DNA of 64,000 bases, taken from the NCBI RefSeq assembly GCF_027923225.1, contig NZ_BSDI01000045.1:1-64000 (forward strand), given 5' to 3'. Under the pieces are notes generated by a model. That model was not told the origin of the DNA. It searched no databases and worked only from the letters and a program-made list of their open reading frames with translations. Both the position numbers and the translations under genes were made by a program. This DNA comes from Phytohabitans aurantiacus. Lineage in GTDB: Bacteria > Actinomycetota > Actinomycetes > Mycobacteriales > Micromonosporaceae. Shown piece by piece: positions 40,832-49,660 of this stretch; position 1 is the stretch's first letter; the number at the start of each line of letters is the position of its first letter.

Positions 40832-42108
40832 GCCGGCACCGCCTCGGCGTGGGCGAGCGGGAAGCGGGCCCGTACCCGATAGCCGCCGTCGGCCCGGGAC
40901 CCGGCCTCCAGCGTGCCGTCGTGCGCGGTGACACGCTCCCGCATGCCGATGAGGCCCAGCCCGACCCCGGCGGTCGCGCCCGGTGGCGCGCCTCGACCGT
41001 CGTCCGTGACGTCGATCTCCAGCTCGGCGGTGTGGTACCGCACGCGCACGTCGAGGGCGGACGCGTTCGCGTGCTTGAGCGCGTTCGTGACCGCCTCCTG
41101 CACGATCCGGTACGCCGCCTGGGACAGCGACTCGGGCAGCGGGACCGGCTCACCGTACACGCCGAGCGTCGCCGCGAGCCCGGCGTCCCGGGCGTTGCTC
41201 ACCAACTCGTCGACGCGGTCCACGCCGGAGCCGGTGGGCCGCTCGTCCGGTGTGCCACCGGTCGCCCGCAGCAGGCTGAGCATGCGGCGCAGCTCCTCGA
41301 CCGCGGTGCGGGCGCCCTGCTCGACCGCGGCGAGGGCGGTGCGGGCCTTGCCCAGGTCCTTTTCCATCACCCGGCGTGCGGCCGCGGCCTGCACACCCAT
41401 CACCGACACGTGGTGCGCGACCACGTCGTGCAGCTCACGGGCGATACGTACCCTTTCGCCCATGATCGCGCGCTCGCCGGCCTCCGCCGCCAGCCGTCGC
41501 AGCTCCTCCGCCTGTACCTCCAGCAGGTGCTGGCGGCGGGCGGAGATCCAGGCAGCCTCACCGAAGAAGATGGCGAACCCGAAGAACAGCGCGTTCAGCA
41601 GTACCCCGTTGATGATGGTCGCGAGCAGCGGCTCCAGCGGGCCGGCGGCGTCCTCGAAGGCGTCGGCGGGCAGGTCGGCCGCCGTCTGGGCGATCGCGAT
41701 GCCAAGCCAGGTGAACATCGCGGCGACGATGCCGATCTGCGCCCATCGGGCCCGCGCCCGGTCGCGATCCCACGCGCCGAGCGTGTAGATGGCGGCGGAG
41801 AGGGCACCGTTGGCGATCTGCTGCTCCGGCGAGTGGCGGACCTGCGCGCCGATGAAGGCGATGGAGATCACGATCGCGGCGGCGGCCGGCCACCGCCGGC
41901 GCACCGCCAGCGGCAGCGTGACCGCGAGCGTCCACAGGACCTGCTCCGGGCGGCTCGGCACGTCGTCACCGAAGAACATGCCGGCGCTCGTGGACAGCAC
42001 GAGGTTGAACAGGGCGACGGCCGCGACCGCCACCCCGATGACGACGTCGTTGCGCAGCTGTCTGGCGGTCGGCCCGGGCCGGCGCCACGCCGTCGGTTCC
42101 ACACTCAT
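40828..42108 (-). CDS. Sensor histidine kinase (HisKA_3 type)
   Basis: A 426-residue membrane sensor kinase. Four or five N-terminal helices with short loops (about 25-200) act as sensor; then the dimerisation/phospho-acceptor helix MGERVRIARELHDVVAHHVS (His in ELHD); then the ATP-binding domain with AYRIVQEAVTNALKHANASA (N box), DVTDDGRGAPPGATAGVGLG (G1) and LIGMRERVTAHDG (G2). ATGA overlap with the regulator gene. Start chosen at ATG 42108. The signal is unknown. Confidence 0.9.
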   Translation of the reverse strand: MSVEPTAWRRPGPTARQLRNDVVIGVAVAAVALFNLVLSTSAGMFFGDDVPSRPEQVLWTLAVTLPLAVRRRWPAAAAIVISIAFIGAQVRHSPEQQIANGALSAAIYTLGAWDRDRARARWAQIGIVAAMFTWLGIAIAQTAADLPADAFEDAAGPLEPLLATIINGVLLNALFFGFAIFFGEAAWISARRQHLLEVQAEELRRLAAEAGERAIMGERVRIARELHDVVAHHVSVMGVQAAAARRVMEKDLGKARTALAAVEQGARTAVEELRRMLSLLRATGGTPDERPTGSGVDRVDELVSNARDAGLAATLGVYGEPVPLPESLSQAAYRIVQEAVTNALKHANASALDVRVRYHTAELEIDVTDDGRGAPPGATAGVGLGLIGMRERVTAHDGTLEAGSRADGGYRVRARFPLAHAEAVPA

Positions 42109-42154
42109 GCCCGCGACGATGGCACACACCGCCCACCGGCCGCGAACCCCTTAC

Positions 42155-42370
42155 CTAGAAGGTGCCCTTGCCCGCGTTCGGGTTCTTCGGGTCTTCCGCG
42201 TTCGATGTGTTGCCGCCCTTGTTGACGCAGTCCCAGCCGCCCGCGGTCTTGGTGGCCACCTGGCCGCCGGGGCAGTTGATCGGTGCCGCCGACGCCGGGC
42301 TGACGCTCACGAGCGTGGCGGCGAGAAACGCCAGGAAGGCGAGGACGATGAACAGGATGCGCTTGCGCAT
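42155..42370 (-). CDS. Small secreted protein (71 aa) with conserved C-terminal tail
   Basis: A 71-residue exported peptide. Signal: KRILFIVLAFLAFLAATLVS, cleaved after ASAA. The mature 40 residues, APINCPGGQVATKTAGGWDC then VNKGGNTSNAEDPKNPNAGK, hold two Cys likely to form one disulphide. The Asn/Pro/Gly-rich tail resembles small secreted proteins of other actinomycetes. Function unknown. Monocistronic. Confidence 0.72.
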   Translation of the reverse strand: MRKRILFIVLAFLAFLAATLVSVSPASAAPINCPGGQVATKTAGGWDCVNKGGNTSNAEDPKNPNAGKGTF

Positions 42371-42549
42371 GGCTCCCCCAATCGACTCTTCCCCACTTGC
42401 AGACTGCAGCCGTCAGGAAGCAACGACAACATCCTGACGACTACGGTCCGTCACCAAACGGCAGCAAACTGCGCGCCAACGTCTGGGTTTACCCGCAAAT
42501 GGGCCGATCTCAGGTCATGCGAACGGGTTCACCGCTCCCCGAGGGCGCG

Positions 42550-42963
42550 CTACGGGAGCGGGGTCATGGCGACCACGCGGCCGCTCCATGGGCAGTACCG
42601 GTCACTGGTCAGGGTGCCGTTCTCGACGTCGGACGGCAGCCCGTCGCACAGCTCGATGGTGAAGTCGGCGAACTCGACGTCGTTCGGGTCGATGTGCCAG
42701 CTGTAGCCCACGTTGTACTCAGGACCTGAGCGGTCGATCAGGCCGTTCGGGAACTGGTCGCTCGCACCCGACAGGCTGTCGAACGCGGCCGCGATGTCGG
42801 CCGCCTCGACGAGGTGGATGCGGTAGTTCTCGCTGCCCGCGCCTCCGGTGACTTTCACCGTCGCCACATACTCCGTGGCGGCCGCCATCGCCGCCGACGG
42901 AGCGAAGAGCGTGCTCGCCGTCAGCGCGAGAATCGACAGGGCAATGGTGATTCGTGCTCGCAT
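42550..42963 (-). CDS. Secreted BP74-type domain protein
   Basis: A 137-residue exported protein: signal peptide (ITIALSILALTASTLFAPSA) and one small domain of the BP74-related type. Diagnostic stretches are VTGGAGSENYRIHLVEAADI, YNVGYSWHIDPNDVEFADFT, IELCDGLPSDVENG and YCPWSGRVVAM, with two Cys (ELCDG, RYCPW) likely bridged. BP74-like proteins are known from Dictyostelium and bacteria; the bacterial role is undefined, possibly calcium-dependent binding or inhibition. GGGGAGG before the ATG fixes the start. A 7-bp palindrome lies 48 nt upstream. Confidence 0.77.
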   Translation of the reverse strand: MRARITIALSILALTASTLFAPSAAMAAATEYVATVKVTGGAGSENYRIHLVEAADIAAAFDSLSGASDQFPNGLIDRSGPEYNVGYSWHIDPNDVEFADFTIELCDGLPSDVENGTLTSDRYCPWSGRVVAMTPLP

Positions 42964-43010
42964 GGCGCCTCCCCAGGACCAAAGCTCGATTCGCTTCAAT
43001 GTACCCCTGA

Positions 43011-43026
43011 TCACTCCTTGGAGTGA
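43011..43026. promoter_or_regulatory. Short palindrome, possible operator
   Basis: TCACTCC-TT-GGAGTGA, a perfect 7-bp inverted repeat in the gap between the divergent BP74-type gene and the decayed PobA-like gene. It could have regulated either; no dedicated regulator is adjacent. Confidence 0.4.
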
Positions 43027-43128
43027 ATGGCGTCCGCGTGTCTCCCGCCACAATCAGTACAGTCGCCGCTACTTAGTGCAACGTGTCGTGAACAGTCTGA
43101 CCGAAGCGACCGGCAAAGGGAGCACGCG

Positions 43129-44173
43129 ATCACCAAGATCGACCAGGCATCGGTACTCATCGTGGGTGCCGGGCCAGCGGGGCTAGTGCTGGGCAACCTG
43201 TTGCGAGCGGCCGGGATCGACACCCTCATCGTGGAACGCGCCAGCCGCGAGCAGGCCCAGACCAGAGCCAGAGCCGGCTTCCTCGGCGCGCACAGTGCCC
43301 GCGTACTGGCCGAGCACGGGCTCGCCGCCTGTTTGCTCCACAACGGACGTCCACATGGGACCTGTGCCTTTCGAGGCGACCGTCACCGATGTGGACGCCG
43401 GGACCGCCACGGTGCGCTATCGCGACGCGAACGGAATCCACGATGCCCGCGGACGGTTCCTCGCCGGCTGCGACGGCAGCCACGGCGCGACCCGCGGGGC
43501 CATCCCCGCTGCGCTGTCCCGCCGTCACGCCCGCGACCATGGCGTGGCCTGGCTGGCCGTCCTCGCCGAGGCGGCGCAGAGCATGCCAGCGGTCACGTAC
43601 GCCATCCACGACAACGGGTTCGCCGGCCACATGGCGCGCAGCCCTGAGGTGACCCGCTACTACCTCCAGGTACCGGCCGGCGACGACCCCGCGTCCTGGA
43701 CCGACGACCGGATCTGGACCGAGCTGGCCGTCCGGATGCGGGTGGAACGGTTCGGGGCGCTGAAGCAGGGCCGGATCACGGAGCGGCGGATCGTGCGCCT
43801 GCGTTCCGAGGTCGTCGACCCCATCCAGTACGAGCGGCTGTTTCTCGTGGGCGACGCCGCCAGCCTGATCAGCCCATCGGCGGCCAAGGGCGCCAACCTG
43901 GCGATTCTGGAGGCCAAGGTACTGGCCAACGCCCTCGTGGACGCCATCGTGCGCGCCGACGAGCGCGCACTGACCGGCTACTCAGGCACCTGCCTGCCCC
44001 GCATCTGGCGGGCGCAGGAGTTCTCGCACTGGATGATCGATCTCCTGCACGGCCCCGCCGACGGCGCCCCGGACGCAGGCTTCCAGCGCGCACTGCGCCG
44101 CGCCCGGCTCGACAGCCTGCGCGACTCCCGCGCCCACCAGAACCTTTTCGCCGAGCACTACGTGGGAATCTGA
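43129..44173 (+). pseudogene. Decayed PobA-like flavin hydroxylase
   Basis: Relative of 4-hydroxybenzoate 3-monooxygenase (PobA; normally about 390 residues, FAD- and NAD(P)H-dependent). Frame 1 encodes the dinucleotide fold SVLIVGAGPAGLVLGNLLRA and ERASREQAQTRARAGFLGAH. Near 43350 homology moves to frame 2 with FLAGCDGSHGATRGAIPAAL, VTRYYLQVPAGDDPASWTDD, LFLVGDAASLISPSAAKGAN (GD motif) and an end HYVGI like PobA. About 60 family residues between these parts are missing, and the RBS (AAAGGGAG) leads to ATC where ATG is expected. Frameshift, internal deletion and lost start indicate a pseudogene. Its neighbour is a methyltransferase gene. Confidence 0.8.
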
Positions 44174-44176
44174 CCA

Positions 44177-45823
44177 ATGGAAACAGACATGACCTCGCCG
44201 GCCGACGACCTCGCCCGCGTCACCTCCCTCGCGGCGCTCATCGGCGCCAACGACACCGAATCCGTCATCGCCGCGACCATGCCGTCGCTCAGTGACGGCG
44301 AACGCGCGGCCCTGGCCAGGTACACGAGCTTCACGCACGCCGCGGTCCTCATCTTCCCCACGAGCCTCGACGGGCTGCCCGAAACGCTGGCCGAGCACGG
44401 CATCAAGGTCGGCGCCATGACCCCCAGCGTGGTGGTTCGGGGACGGCTGGCCGCCCGGTACGCGGTACCCGCCGCGCGGTTGGAGGTCGGCATCCTGCGC
44501 GCCCGCGTCACCGACCGGACCGGCCAGCCGTGCGAGCTGGAGATCTTCGCCATGGCCACACCGGCGGAGCTGGCGCACATCGCGGCGGACGAACGGCTGC
44601 GCGGCTGGGAGAATCACTTCGCGCTCGCCGTCACGCCACCCGATCCGGTACTGCTCGGCGGGCTCCGCGCCACGATCGCCGCCCATCTGGAACCCGACGG
44701 TGGCGGCTACAACGGCCACGAGGACACGTCTGTCTTCTACTTCCGCGCTCGGCGCCGGGCCGGCTCGCCCTTCCGCCGGCTGGAACTGACCTGTACTGGC
44801 CGGTTCGCGCACCCGCTCGCCGCTCACCACCGCGAATCCGTGCCCGGCACCGGGCTGTTGCGCCTGCTGACCGGCGCGTGGGCCACGCAGGCCATCGCGA
44901 CCGCCGCCGAACTGCGCCTCCCCGACCACCTCGCCACCACCACCGACCTGCCGGGTCTGGCCGCGGCGACCGGCACCGACCAGGAAAGCCTCGGCAGGCT
45001 CCTGCGCTACCTGACCGCCCTGGGCCTCGTCCAACCGTCAGCGGCCCACCACGAACTCACCCCGATGGGAGCACTGCTGCGCTCCGATGTGGAGGGTTCC
45101 ATGCGGTCTCTCGCGTTGATGTACGGGGGCCCGTTCTACCACGCGTTCGCCGCGCTCACCGAGGCCATCCGCACCGGCGAGGAGTCCTACGCGAAGGTCT
45201 TCGGCGCCCACCACTTCGCCCACCTCGCCGCCGATCCCGACCTCGCCGGCCTGTTCCACCAGTCCATGGCTGCCAGCAACATCATGTTCAGCGAGGTCGC
45301 CCGTACCGTCGACTTCTCCACCGCGCGCGTGGTCGTCGACGTGGCCGGCGGCAACGGCGACCTGCTCTCCCGCGTACTGGCCGCCAACCCGGGCGTGCGG
45401 GGGGCTCTGCTGGAACGCCCGCACGCCTTGACCGCCGCCGAGTCGACCCTGGCCCCGGTCGCCGATCGCTGCACCCTCATCGCCGGTGACTTCACCCAGG
45501 CCGTCCCCACCGACGGCGACGTGTACCTGCTCTCCCGGGTCCTGCACGACTGGGACGACGCGCAGTGCCGCACGATTCTCGCCACCTGCGCCCGCGACAT
45601 GCCCGCGCACGCCGAGTTGCTCATCATCGAGCGCCTGCTCCCGGAAGCCCGCGAGACCGATTCCCTGGCCGTGCCGTGGGACATCCACATGCTGTGCAAC
45701 ACCGGTGGCCGTGAGCGCACCGAGTCGCACTACCGCGCCCTGCTGGCCGAGGCCGGATTCGCGCTTGTCGCCGTGCAGCCGCTCCCGCTGGACGCGTATG
45801 TCCTATGTGCACGCCGCACGTAG
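44177..45823 (+). CDS. SAM-dependent O-methyltransferase with extra N-terminal domain
   Basis: A 548-residue two-part protein. The C-terminal 340 residues are a plant COMT/acetylserotonin-type O-methyltransferase: a winged dimerisation domain (LPGLAAATGTDQESLGRLLR), the SAM loop VVVDVAGGNGDLLSRVLAAN, VYLLSRVLHDWDDAQCR and LLIIERLLPEA. The first 195 residues (FTHAAVLIFPTSLDGLPETL, RLAARYAVPAARLEVGILRA) are not recognised and are absent from usual family members of about 340 residues. Start ATG 44177 or 44189. It immediately follows the PobA-like pseudogene (3-nt gap), suggesting a former hydroxylation-methylation pair acting on an aromatic compound. Confidence 0.82.
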   Translation: METDMTSPADDLARVTSLAALIGANDTESVIAATMPSLSDGERAALARYTSFTHAAVLIFPTSLDGLPETLAEHGIKVGAMTPSVVVRGRLAARYAVPAARLEVGILRARVTDRTGQPCELEIFAMATPAELAHIAADERLRGWENHFALAVTPPDPVLLGGLRATIAAHLEPDGGGYNGHEDTSVFYFRARRRAGSPFRRLELTCTGRFAHPLAAHHRESVPGTGLLRLLTGAWATQAIATAAELRLPDHLATTTDLPGLAAATGTDQESLGRLLRYLTALGLVQPSAAHHELTPMGALLRSDVEGSMRSLALMYGGPFYHAFAALTEAIRTGEESYAKVFGAHHFAHLAADPDLAGLFHQSMAASNIMFSEVARTVDFSTARVVVDVAGGNGDLLSRVLAANPGVRGALLERPHALTAAESTLAPVADRCTLIAGDFTQAVPTDGDVYLLSRVLHDWDDAQCRTILATCARDMPAHAELLIIERLLPEARETDSLAVPWDIHMLCNTGGRERTESHYRALLAEAGFALVAVQPLPLDAYVLCARRT

Positions 45824-45824
45824 G

Positions 45825-48554
45825 TCAGGACAGGTGGTCGCCGACGAGGGCCAGCGTCTGGATCGCCGCCAGGCCGTACTGCGCCGTGGCGTTCGTGCTG
45901 ACCCAGGTGAGCTCCTCCACCGGGTTGAGCGCGTGCGGCGGCTCGATGCGCCAGGTGTTCCAGTCCATTGTGTCGGGATAGCCGGCCGCGCCGGTCTTGA
46001 ACTCGGCCCAGGCACGCTGGGCCAGCCGCTCGTCGTCCAGTTGAGCGGCGGCGTAGGCGGTGAGCCGGCTGTGTGCCTGGCGAAGGTCGAGGCTGCCCAG
46101 TGACCGCCCGAGCTCGGCCTGCTGCTCCGCGCCCGTGGCGTTGTAGAGGCGGCAGTACTGCAGCCATGCCTGCTTGAACGCCGGCATGTCGACGAGCTGG
46201 ATGAGCTCGCTGCAGATCTCGGCCTTGCCGAAGACGGCCCACAGGTGCGAGATGCCGACGGTCGGCGCGGCCGCGTGGTACTCCCCCGTGTCGAGGTCGT
46301 AGAGGGCGCCCGACGTGAAGTGGCCGTACGGCAGGGCCCCGATGCTGCGCATGCTGTTGAGCAGCTTGGTCTTCGCGATCGGGTCGCCGCCGCGCTCCCA
46401 TTCGGTCAGCCACGCCGAGGCCATCGCACCCCAGTCGTTGCCCAGGCCCAACGAGAGCGCGTGCGGGTCCGGCTCGTACGGCCCGGTGCGCACCTTGCGG
46501 GACGGGTCGATGGTCAGGAACGTCCTGTCGGTGTAGACCTGGTTGTGCAGCAGGTCGCCGGTCCGCTCGTCGGCCGTCAGGAAGTAGAAGAACCGGCGGT
46601 ACGCGGCCGTGCTGATCCGCGCCTGTTTCGCGCTGTCTCCCCAGTGCTGCACGCCGTGCCGGGTGCCGAGGTCCTTGAACCTGCCGAGGTGGTATACGTC
46701 GACCTCACCGGTGTGCCGGGTCATCGCCTCGGCCATCCGGTAGACGTCGGCGCGACCGGTGCGCAGGAAGCTGTACCAGAGCCACAGGTCGGGCGAGAGC
46801 TCGGAGTTGTCCCACGCGTAGCCGCCGACGTCGTACCGCCACTGGTGGCGGAAGAAGTCGTAGCCGTGCATGACGTCGCCGTAGTTCCAGAATCCGTACC
46901 AGCGATGCTGGTCGATCTGCTTCTGGTAGAAGCCGAGCAGCAGGTCGAGCCGGTCCTCGATGACGGTTCGCGCGGGCGTGGAGCGGTCGACCGGGCTCCA
47001 GTCGCCGAACACGCCCGCGGCGTGCAGATGCGCTGGGGGCGCCATCAGCAGCGGTGGCGTCCGCGCCACCTTCGCCAGCTCGGCGAGGTGCTCGGTCGAC
47101 GGGGTCGCGTCGAGCGCCCAGATGGCCAGCTCGGTGGTGCGGGCGATCCCGACCGGCGTATCCCACCCGGGCTCGTAGTCCTCGTACGTGATCTCCAGAC
47201 CTTCGAGCTGCTCCGCGTACGTGTCCTGGCCCATGCCGTCGTGATAGAACCGCAGATCCATGGGGCGAGCCTCGGGCGACCACAGCCAGATGGTGGCTTC
47301 GGCCTCGTCGGAGTCGGCGTGTCGAATGTCCAATTGGGACGGATGGCGCTCCCAGAAGTCACGCATCCCAAAGGCGAGACCCCCGGTGATCCCGCCGACG
47401 TATCCGAATCCGTCGGCCCGGCCGCCCGCGCCGACGTCGATCCAGCCATGGCCGGCCTTGGTGCGCTTGCGAATGTGGAACCCGTCGGCGGACAGCTGAC
47501 TGAGCGAATAGTCACCCCAGCTCGGGATCAGGTGGAGGCGGCTGCTCACCCGGGTGTCCCAGGTGGCTACCGGCGGCGTCGGCTGACCGGCCACCTGCGC
47601 CGTCTTGACGGCGTCGCCGGGGTTTCGGCGCAACCCGCTGATGCCCTTGACGGCGTCGGCGAGCATCCCGCCGCCCTCCCCCGCCAGCCGGACATGCCGG
47701 TCGTACAGCTCGTCGCGCATCGGCACGTGGAATCGCACGCCGAGCCCGCAGATGAAGTCACGCTCGGGCTTGCCATCGAATACGAAGGTGTGCACGAGCC
47801 GGACGCTCTCGGCGCCCGCGTAGAAGTAGAGCCTCACGGTGAACGGGAGCCAGGCCCGGCCGTTCTTGCCGCGGTGCTTACCGTCCACACGCACCACGGC
47901 GCGCACCGGACCGGACTGCTCGACCGTGACGCTGTCGATGTCGCCGGTGAAGCGCTTCCGGCGCACCGACGACTCCTCGCCCTCCGGGATGGAGTCCTGC
48001 GCCAGGCAGATCAGCTGGCCCCTGCGGACGATCTCGCGACCGTCGGCGCGGGTGATGGACTGGATCAGCGAGCCACCCCTGGTGCCGACGCGGCACCGGA
48101 TCACTCCCGTGTCGACCTCGACGAAGGCTTTGCCGCTGCGGACGCTGACGGTGTTTTTGACGGTCGCCGTGGGCGCTCCGGTGGCGAGCACATACGTCTC
48201 GGCGCTCGGCAAGCCACCGCCCACGGCGTGTGCGCTCCACTTCAGTGAGCCATCCGGCCAGTACCCGATCGGCCATGTCTGTATCGGAATGGCCTCGCCG
48301 CCCTCGGTGCGCAAGGTGAACGCCTGATCGGGCGGCAGCTTGCCGGCCGGCCACGGCACCCCCCACGTCACGCCGAGCGTCTCTGCGTGCGCGCCGCCGC
48401 CCAGCCAATGGACGTTCACGCTCTCCTGCGCCGCGGCCGTCTCGACGGCCGTGGCGGGCCTCGCCTTGCCGGCCGCCGGCTGGGCGGCCACGGCGGCGCC
48501 GGTGACCGTGCCGAGGGTTCCTGCGATGAAGGCGCGTCGCGACAGATTGCTCAT
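45825..48554 (-). CDS. Tat-exported exo-rhamnogalacturonan lyase family protein (PL26-like)
   Basis: A 909-residue exported protein. A twin-arginine signal (NLSRRAFIAGTLGTVTGAAV) sends it folded across the membrane. The mature part resembles the three-domain RIFT/alpha-barrel PL26 family: WLGGGAHAETLGVTWGVPWP, GYWPDGSLKWSAHAVGGGLP, TFVFDGKPERDFICGLGVRF, RWYGFWNYGDVMHGYDFFRH and LSLGLGNDWGAMASAWLTEW. These enzymes remove unsaturated disaccharides from rhamnogalacturonan chain ends, complementing the endo-acting PL11 at 23173. Two identical LacI-type operators lie in the promoter shared with a divergent lacI gene. RBS AAGGAG. The exact activity is inferred. Confidence 0.8.
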   Translation of the reverse strand: MSNLSRRAFIAGTLGTVTGAAVAAQPAAGKARPATAVETAAAQESVNVHWLGGGAHAETLGVTWGVPWPAGKLPPDQAFTLRTEGGEAIPIQTWPIGYWPDGSLKWSAHAVGGGLPSAETYVLATGAPTATVKNTVSVRSGKAFVEVDTGVIRCRVGTRGGSLIQSITRADGREIVRRGQLICLAQDSIPEGEESSVRRKRFTGDIDSVTVEQSGPVRAVVRVDGKHRGKNGRAWLPFTVRLYFYAGAESVRLVHTFVFDGKPERDFICGLGVRFHVPMRDELYDRHVRLAGEGGGMLADAVKGISGLRRNPGDAVKTAQVAGQPTPPVATWDTRVSSRLHLIPSWGDYSLSQLSADGFHIRKRTKAGHGWIDVGAGGRADGFGYVGGITGGLAFGMRDFWERHPSQLDIRHADSDEAEATIWLWSPEARPMDLRFYHDGMGQDTYAEQLEGLEITYEDYEPGWDTPVGIARTTELAIWALDATPSTEHLAELAKVARTPPLLMAPPAHLHAAGVFGDWSPVDRSTPARTVIEDRLDLLLGFYQKQIDQHRWYGFWNYGDVMHGYDFFRHQWRYDVGGYAWDNSELSPDLWLWYSFLRTGRADVYRMAEAMTRHTGEVDVYHLGRFKDLGTRHGVQHWGDSAKQARISTAAYRRFFYFLTADERTGDLLHNQVYTDRTFLTIDPSRKVRTGPYEPDPHALSLGLGNDWGAMASAWLTEWERGGDPIAKTKLLNSMRSIGALPYGHFTSGALYDLDTGEYHAAAPTVGISHLWAVFGKAEICSELIQLVDMPAFKQAWLQYCRLYNATGAEQQAELGRSLGSLDLRQAHSRLTAYAAAQLDDERLAQRAWAEFKTGAAGYPDTMDWNTWRIEPPHALNPVEELTWVSTNATAQYGLAAIQTLALVGDHLS

Positions 48555-48574
48555 CTTCGCTCTCCTTGATCCGC

Positions 48575-48590
48575 AAGTGAACGGTCACTT
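48575..48590. promoter_or_regulatory. LacI-type operator, site 1 (PL26 promoter)
   Basis: AAGTGAACGGTCACTT: 6-bp arms around ACGG, 20 nt before the PL26 start. It shares 15 consecutive bases with site 2. Confidence 0.75.
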
Positions 48591-48620
48591 TGATCTTGCA
48601 TCGGTCACTGGGATCGAAGT

Positions 48621-48636
48621 TAGTGAACGGTCACTT
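48621..48636. promoter_or_regulatory. LacI-type operator, site 2 (lacI promoter)
   Basis: TAGTGAACGGTCACTT, 19 nt before the lacI start and 46 bp centre-to-centre from site 1. A further half-site, CGGTCACT, occurs at 48602-48609 between them. Confidence 0.75.
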
Positions 48637-48655
48637 CGCATGTCAAGATGTTCGG

Positions 48656-49660
48656 ATGCGATCGCGACCGCGACCGACCATCCGGGAAGTGGCTCGGCTG
48701 GCCGGCGTCTCACATCAGACGGTCTCCCGCTACCTCAAGACCGACGACACGATCAGCAAGGCCCTGCAGCAGCGCATCGCCACGGCCATCGCCCAGCTGG
48801 ACTACCGGCCGAACCTCGTCGCCAGGGCGATGCGCAGCCGCAAGACCGGCCGGCTCGCGTTCCTGCTACCCCCGGGCACAGCCATCAGCTCACTGGAGAT
48901 GCTGACCGGCGCCAAGACCGAAGCCCACAGCGCGGGTTACGTCGTCGAGGTCGTCACGCTGGACGGGTCGCCCGACACCCGTACCGACCGGGTGCTCGAG
49001 CTGGCCGATTCCGGGCTCTTCGAAGGGCTCGTGTCGCTCACCGCACTGCCCGACGTGTCCAGCCGCCGCGACCCGCAGGGCCCACCCATCATCGTCGCGC
49101 CGCACTACGACGAGCACATGCGCAGCGTCGGCGAACTCGCCGACGCCCCGGCCGTCGAGGAGTTCATCACCCGCCTGGCCGATCAGGGCCACCGCAGGTT
49201 CGTGCATCTCGCCGGCGACTACGTGCACATGTCGGCGCGGCGGCGCCGCGAGGTCTACATCGAAACGATCGAGCGTCTCGGGCTCGATTCCTACGGGGTG
49301 ATCGACTGCGACTGGCTCGCCCAGCGCGCCCGGCAGGCGATCCTCGACCTGCCCGAGGGCAGCGGAGTCACCGCGGTGATCGCCGCCAACGACGTGCTCG
49401 CCGTCGGCGCGATCAGCGGCGCGTACCTGCGCGGATGGCTGGTACCCGGCGACCTGAGCGTGACCGGCTGGGACGACAACCCCGTGGCGGCGGCGATGAC
49501 ACCGGCCGTCACGACGGTAAGCGTCGACTACCAGAGCCTCGGGCGCCGGGCCGTGTCACGACTGCTGGCGACGCTGCGCGGCGAAGAAGCCCCGGAGAGC
49601 CGCGAGCCCGTCTCCGCCGCCATCTGGCGCGAGTCGACCGGACCCGCCCCCACTACCTGA
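48656..49660 (+). CDS. LacI-family transcriptional repressor of the PL26 gene
   Basis: A 334-residue LacI/GalR regulator. The HTH and hinge read TIREVARLAGVSHQTVSRYL, then RIATAIAQLDYRPNLVARAM. The sugar-binding core includes GRLAFLLPPGTAISSLEMLT, VTAVIAANDVLAVGAISGAY, LSVTGWDDNPVAAAMTPAVT and YQSLGRRAVSRLLATL, all in family order. ATG 48656 is supported by the conserved spacing to TIREVA. It probably senses a rhamnogalacturonan fragment and represses both itself and the divergent PL26 gene through the two AGTGAACGGTCACTT sites. Its 3' end overlaps vanX tail-to-tail by 8 bp. Confidence 0.9.
   Translation: MRSRPRPTIREVARLAGVSHQTVSRYLKTDDTISKALQQRIATAIAQLDYRPNLVARAMRSRKTGRLAFLLPPGTAISSLEMLTGAKTEAHSAGYVVEVVTLDGSPDTRTDRVLELADSGLFEGLVSLTALPDVSSRRDPQGPPIIVAPHYDEHMRSVGELADAPAVEEFITRLADQGHRRFVHLAGDYVHMSARRRREVYIETIERLGLDSYGVIDCDWLAQRARQAILDLPEGSGVTAVIAANDVLAVGAISGAYLRGWLVPGDLSVTGWDDNPVAAAMTPAVTTVSVDYQSLGRRAVSRLLATLRGEEAPESREPVSAAIWRESTGPAPTT

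Noticed and set aside
43129..44173. Programmed frameshift making a functional hydroxylase
   Set aside because: A frameshift alone would not restore the roughly 60 missing residues or the absent start codon; decay is simpler.
46245..48248. 667-codon plus-strand frame opposite the PL26-like gene
   Set aside because: Antisense shadow; no motif, signal or RBS.
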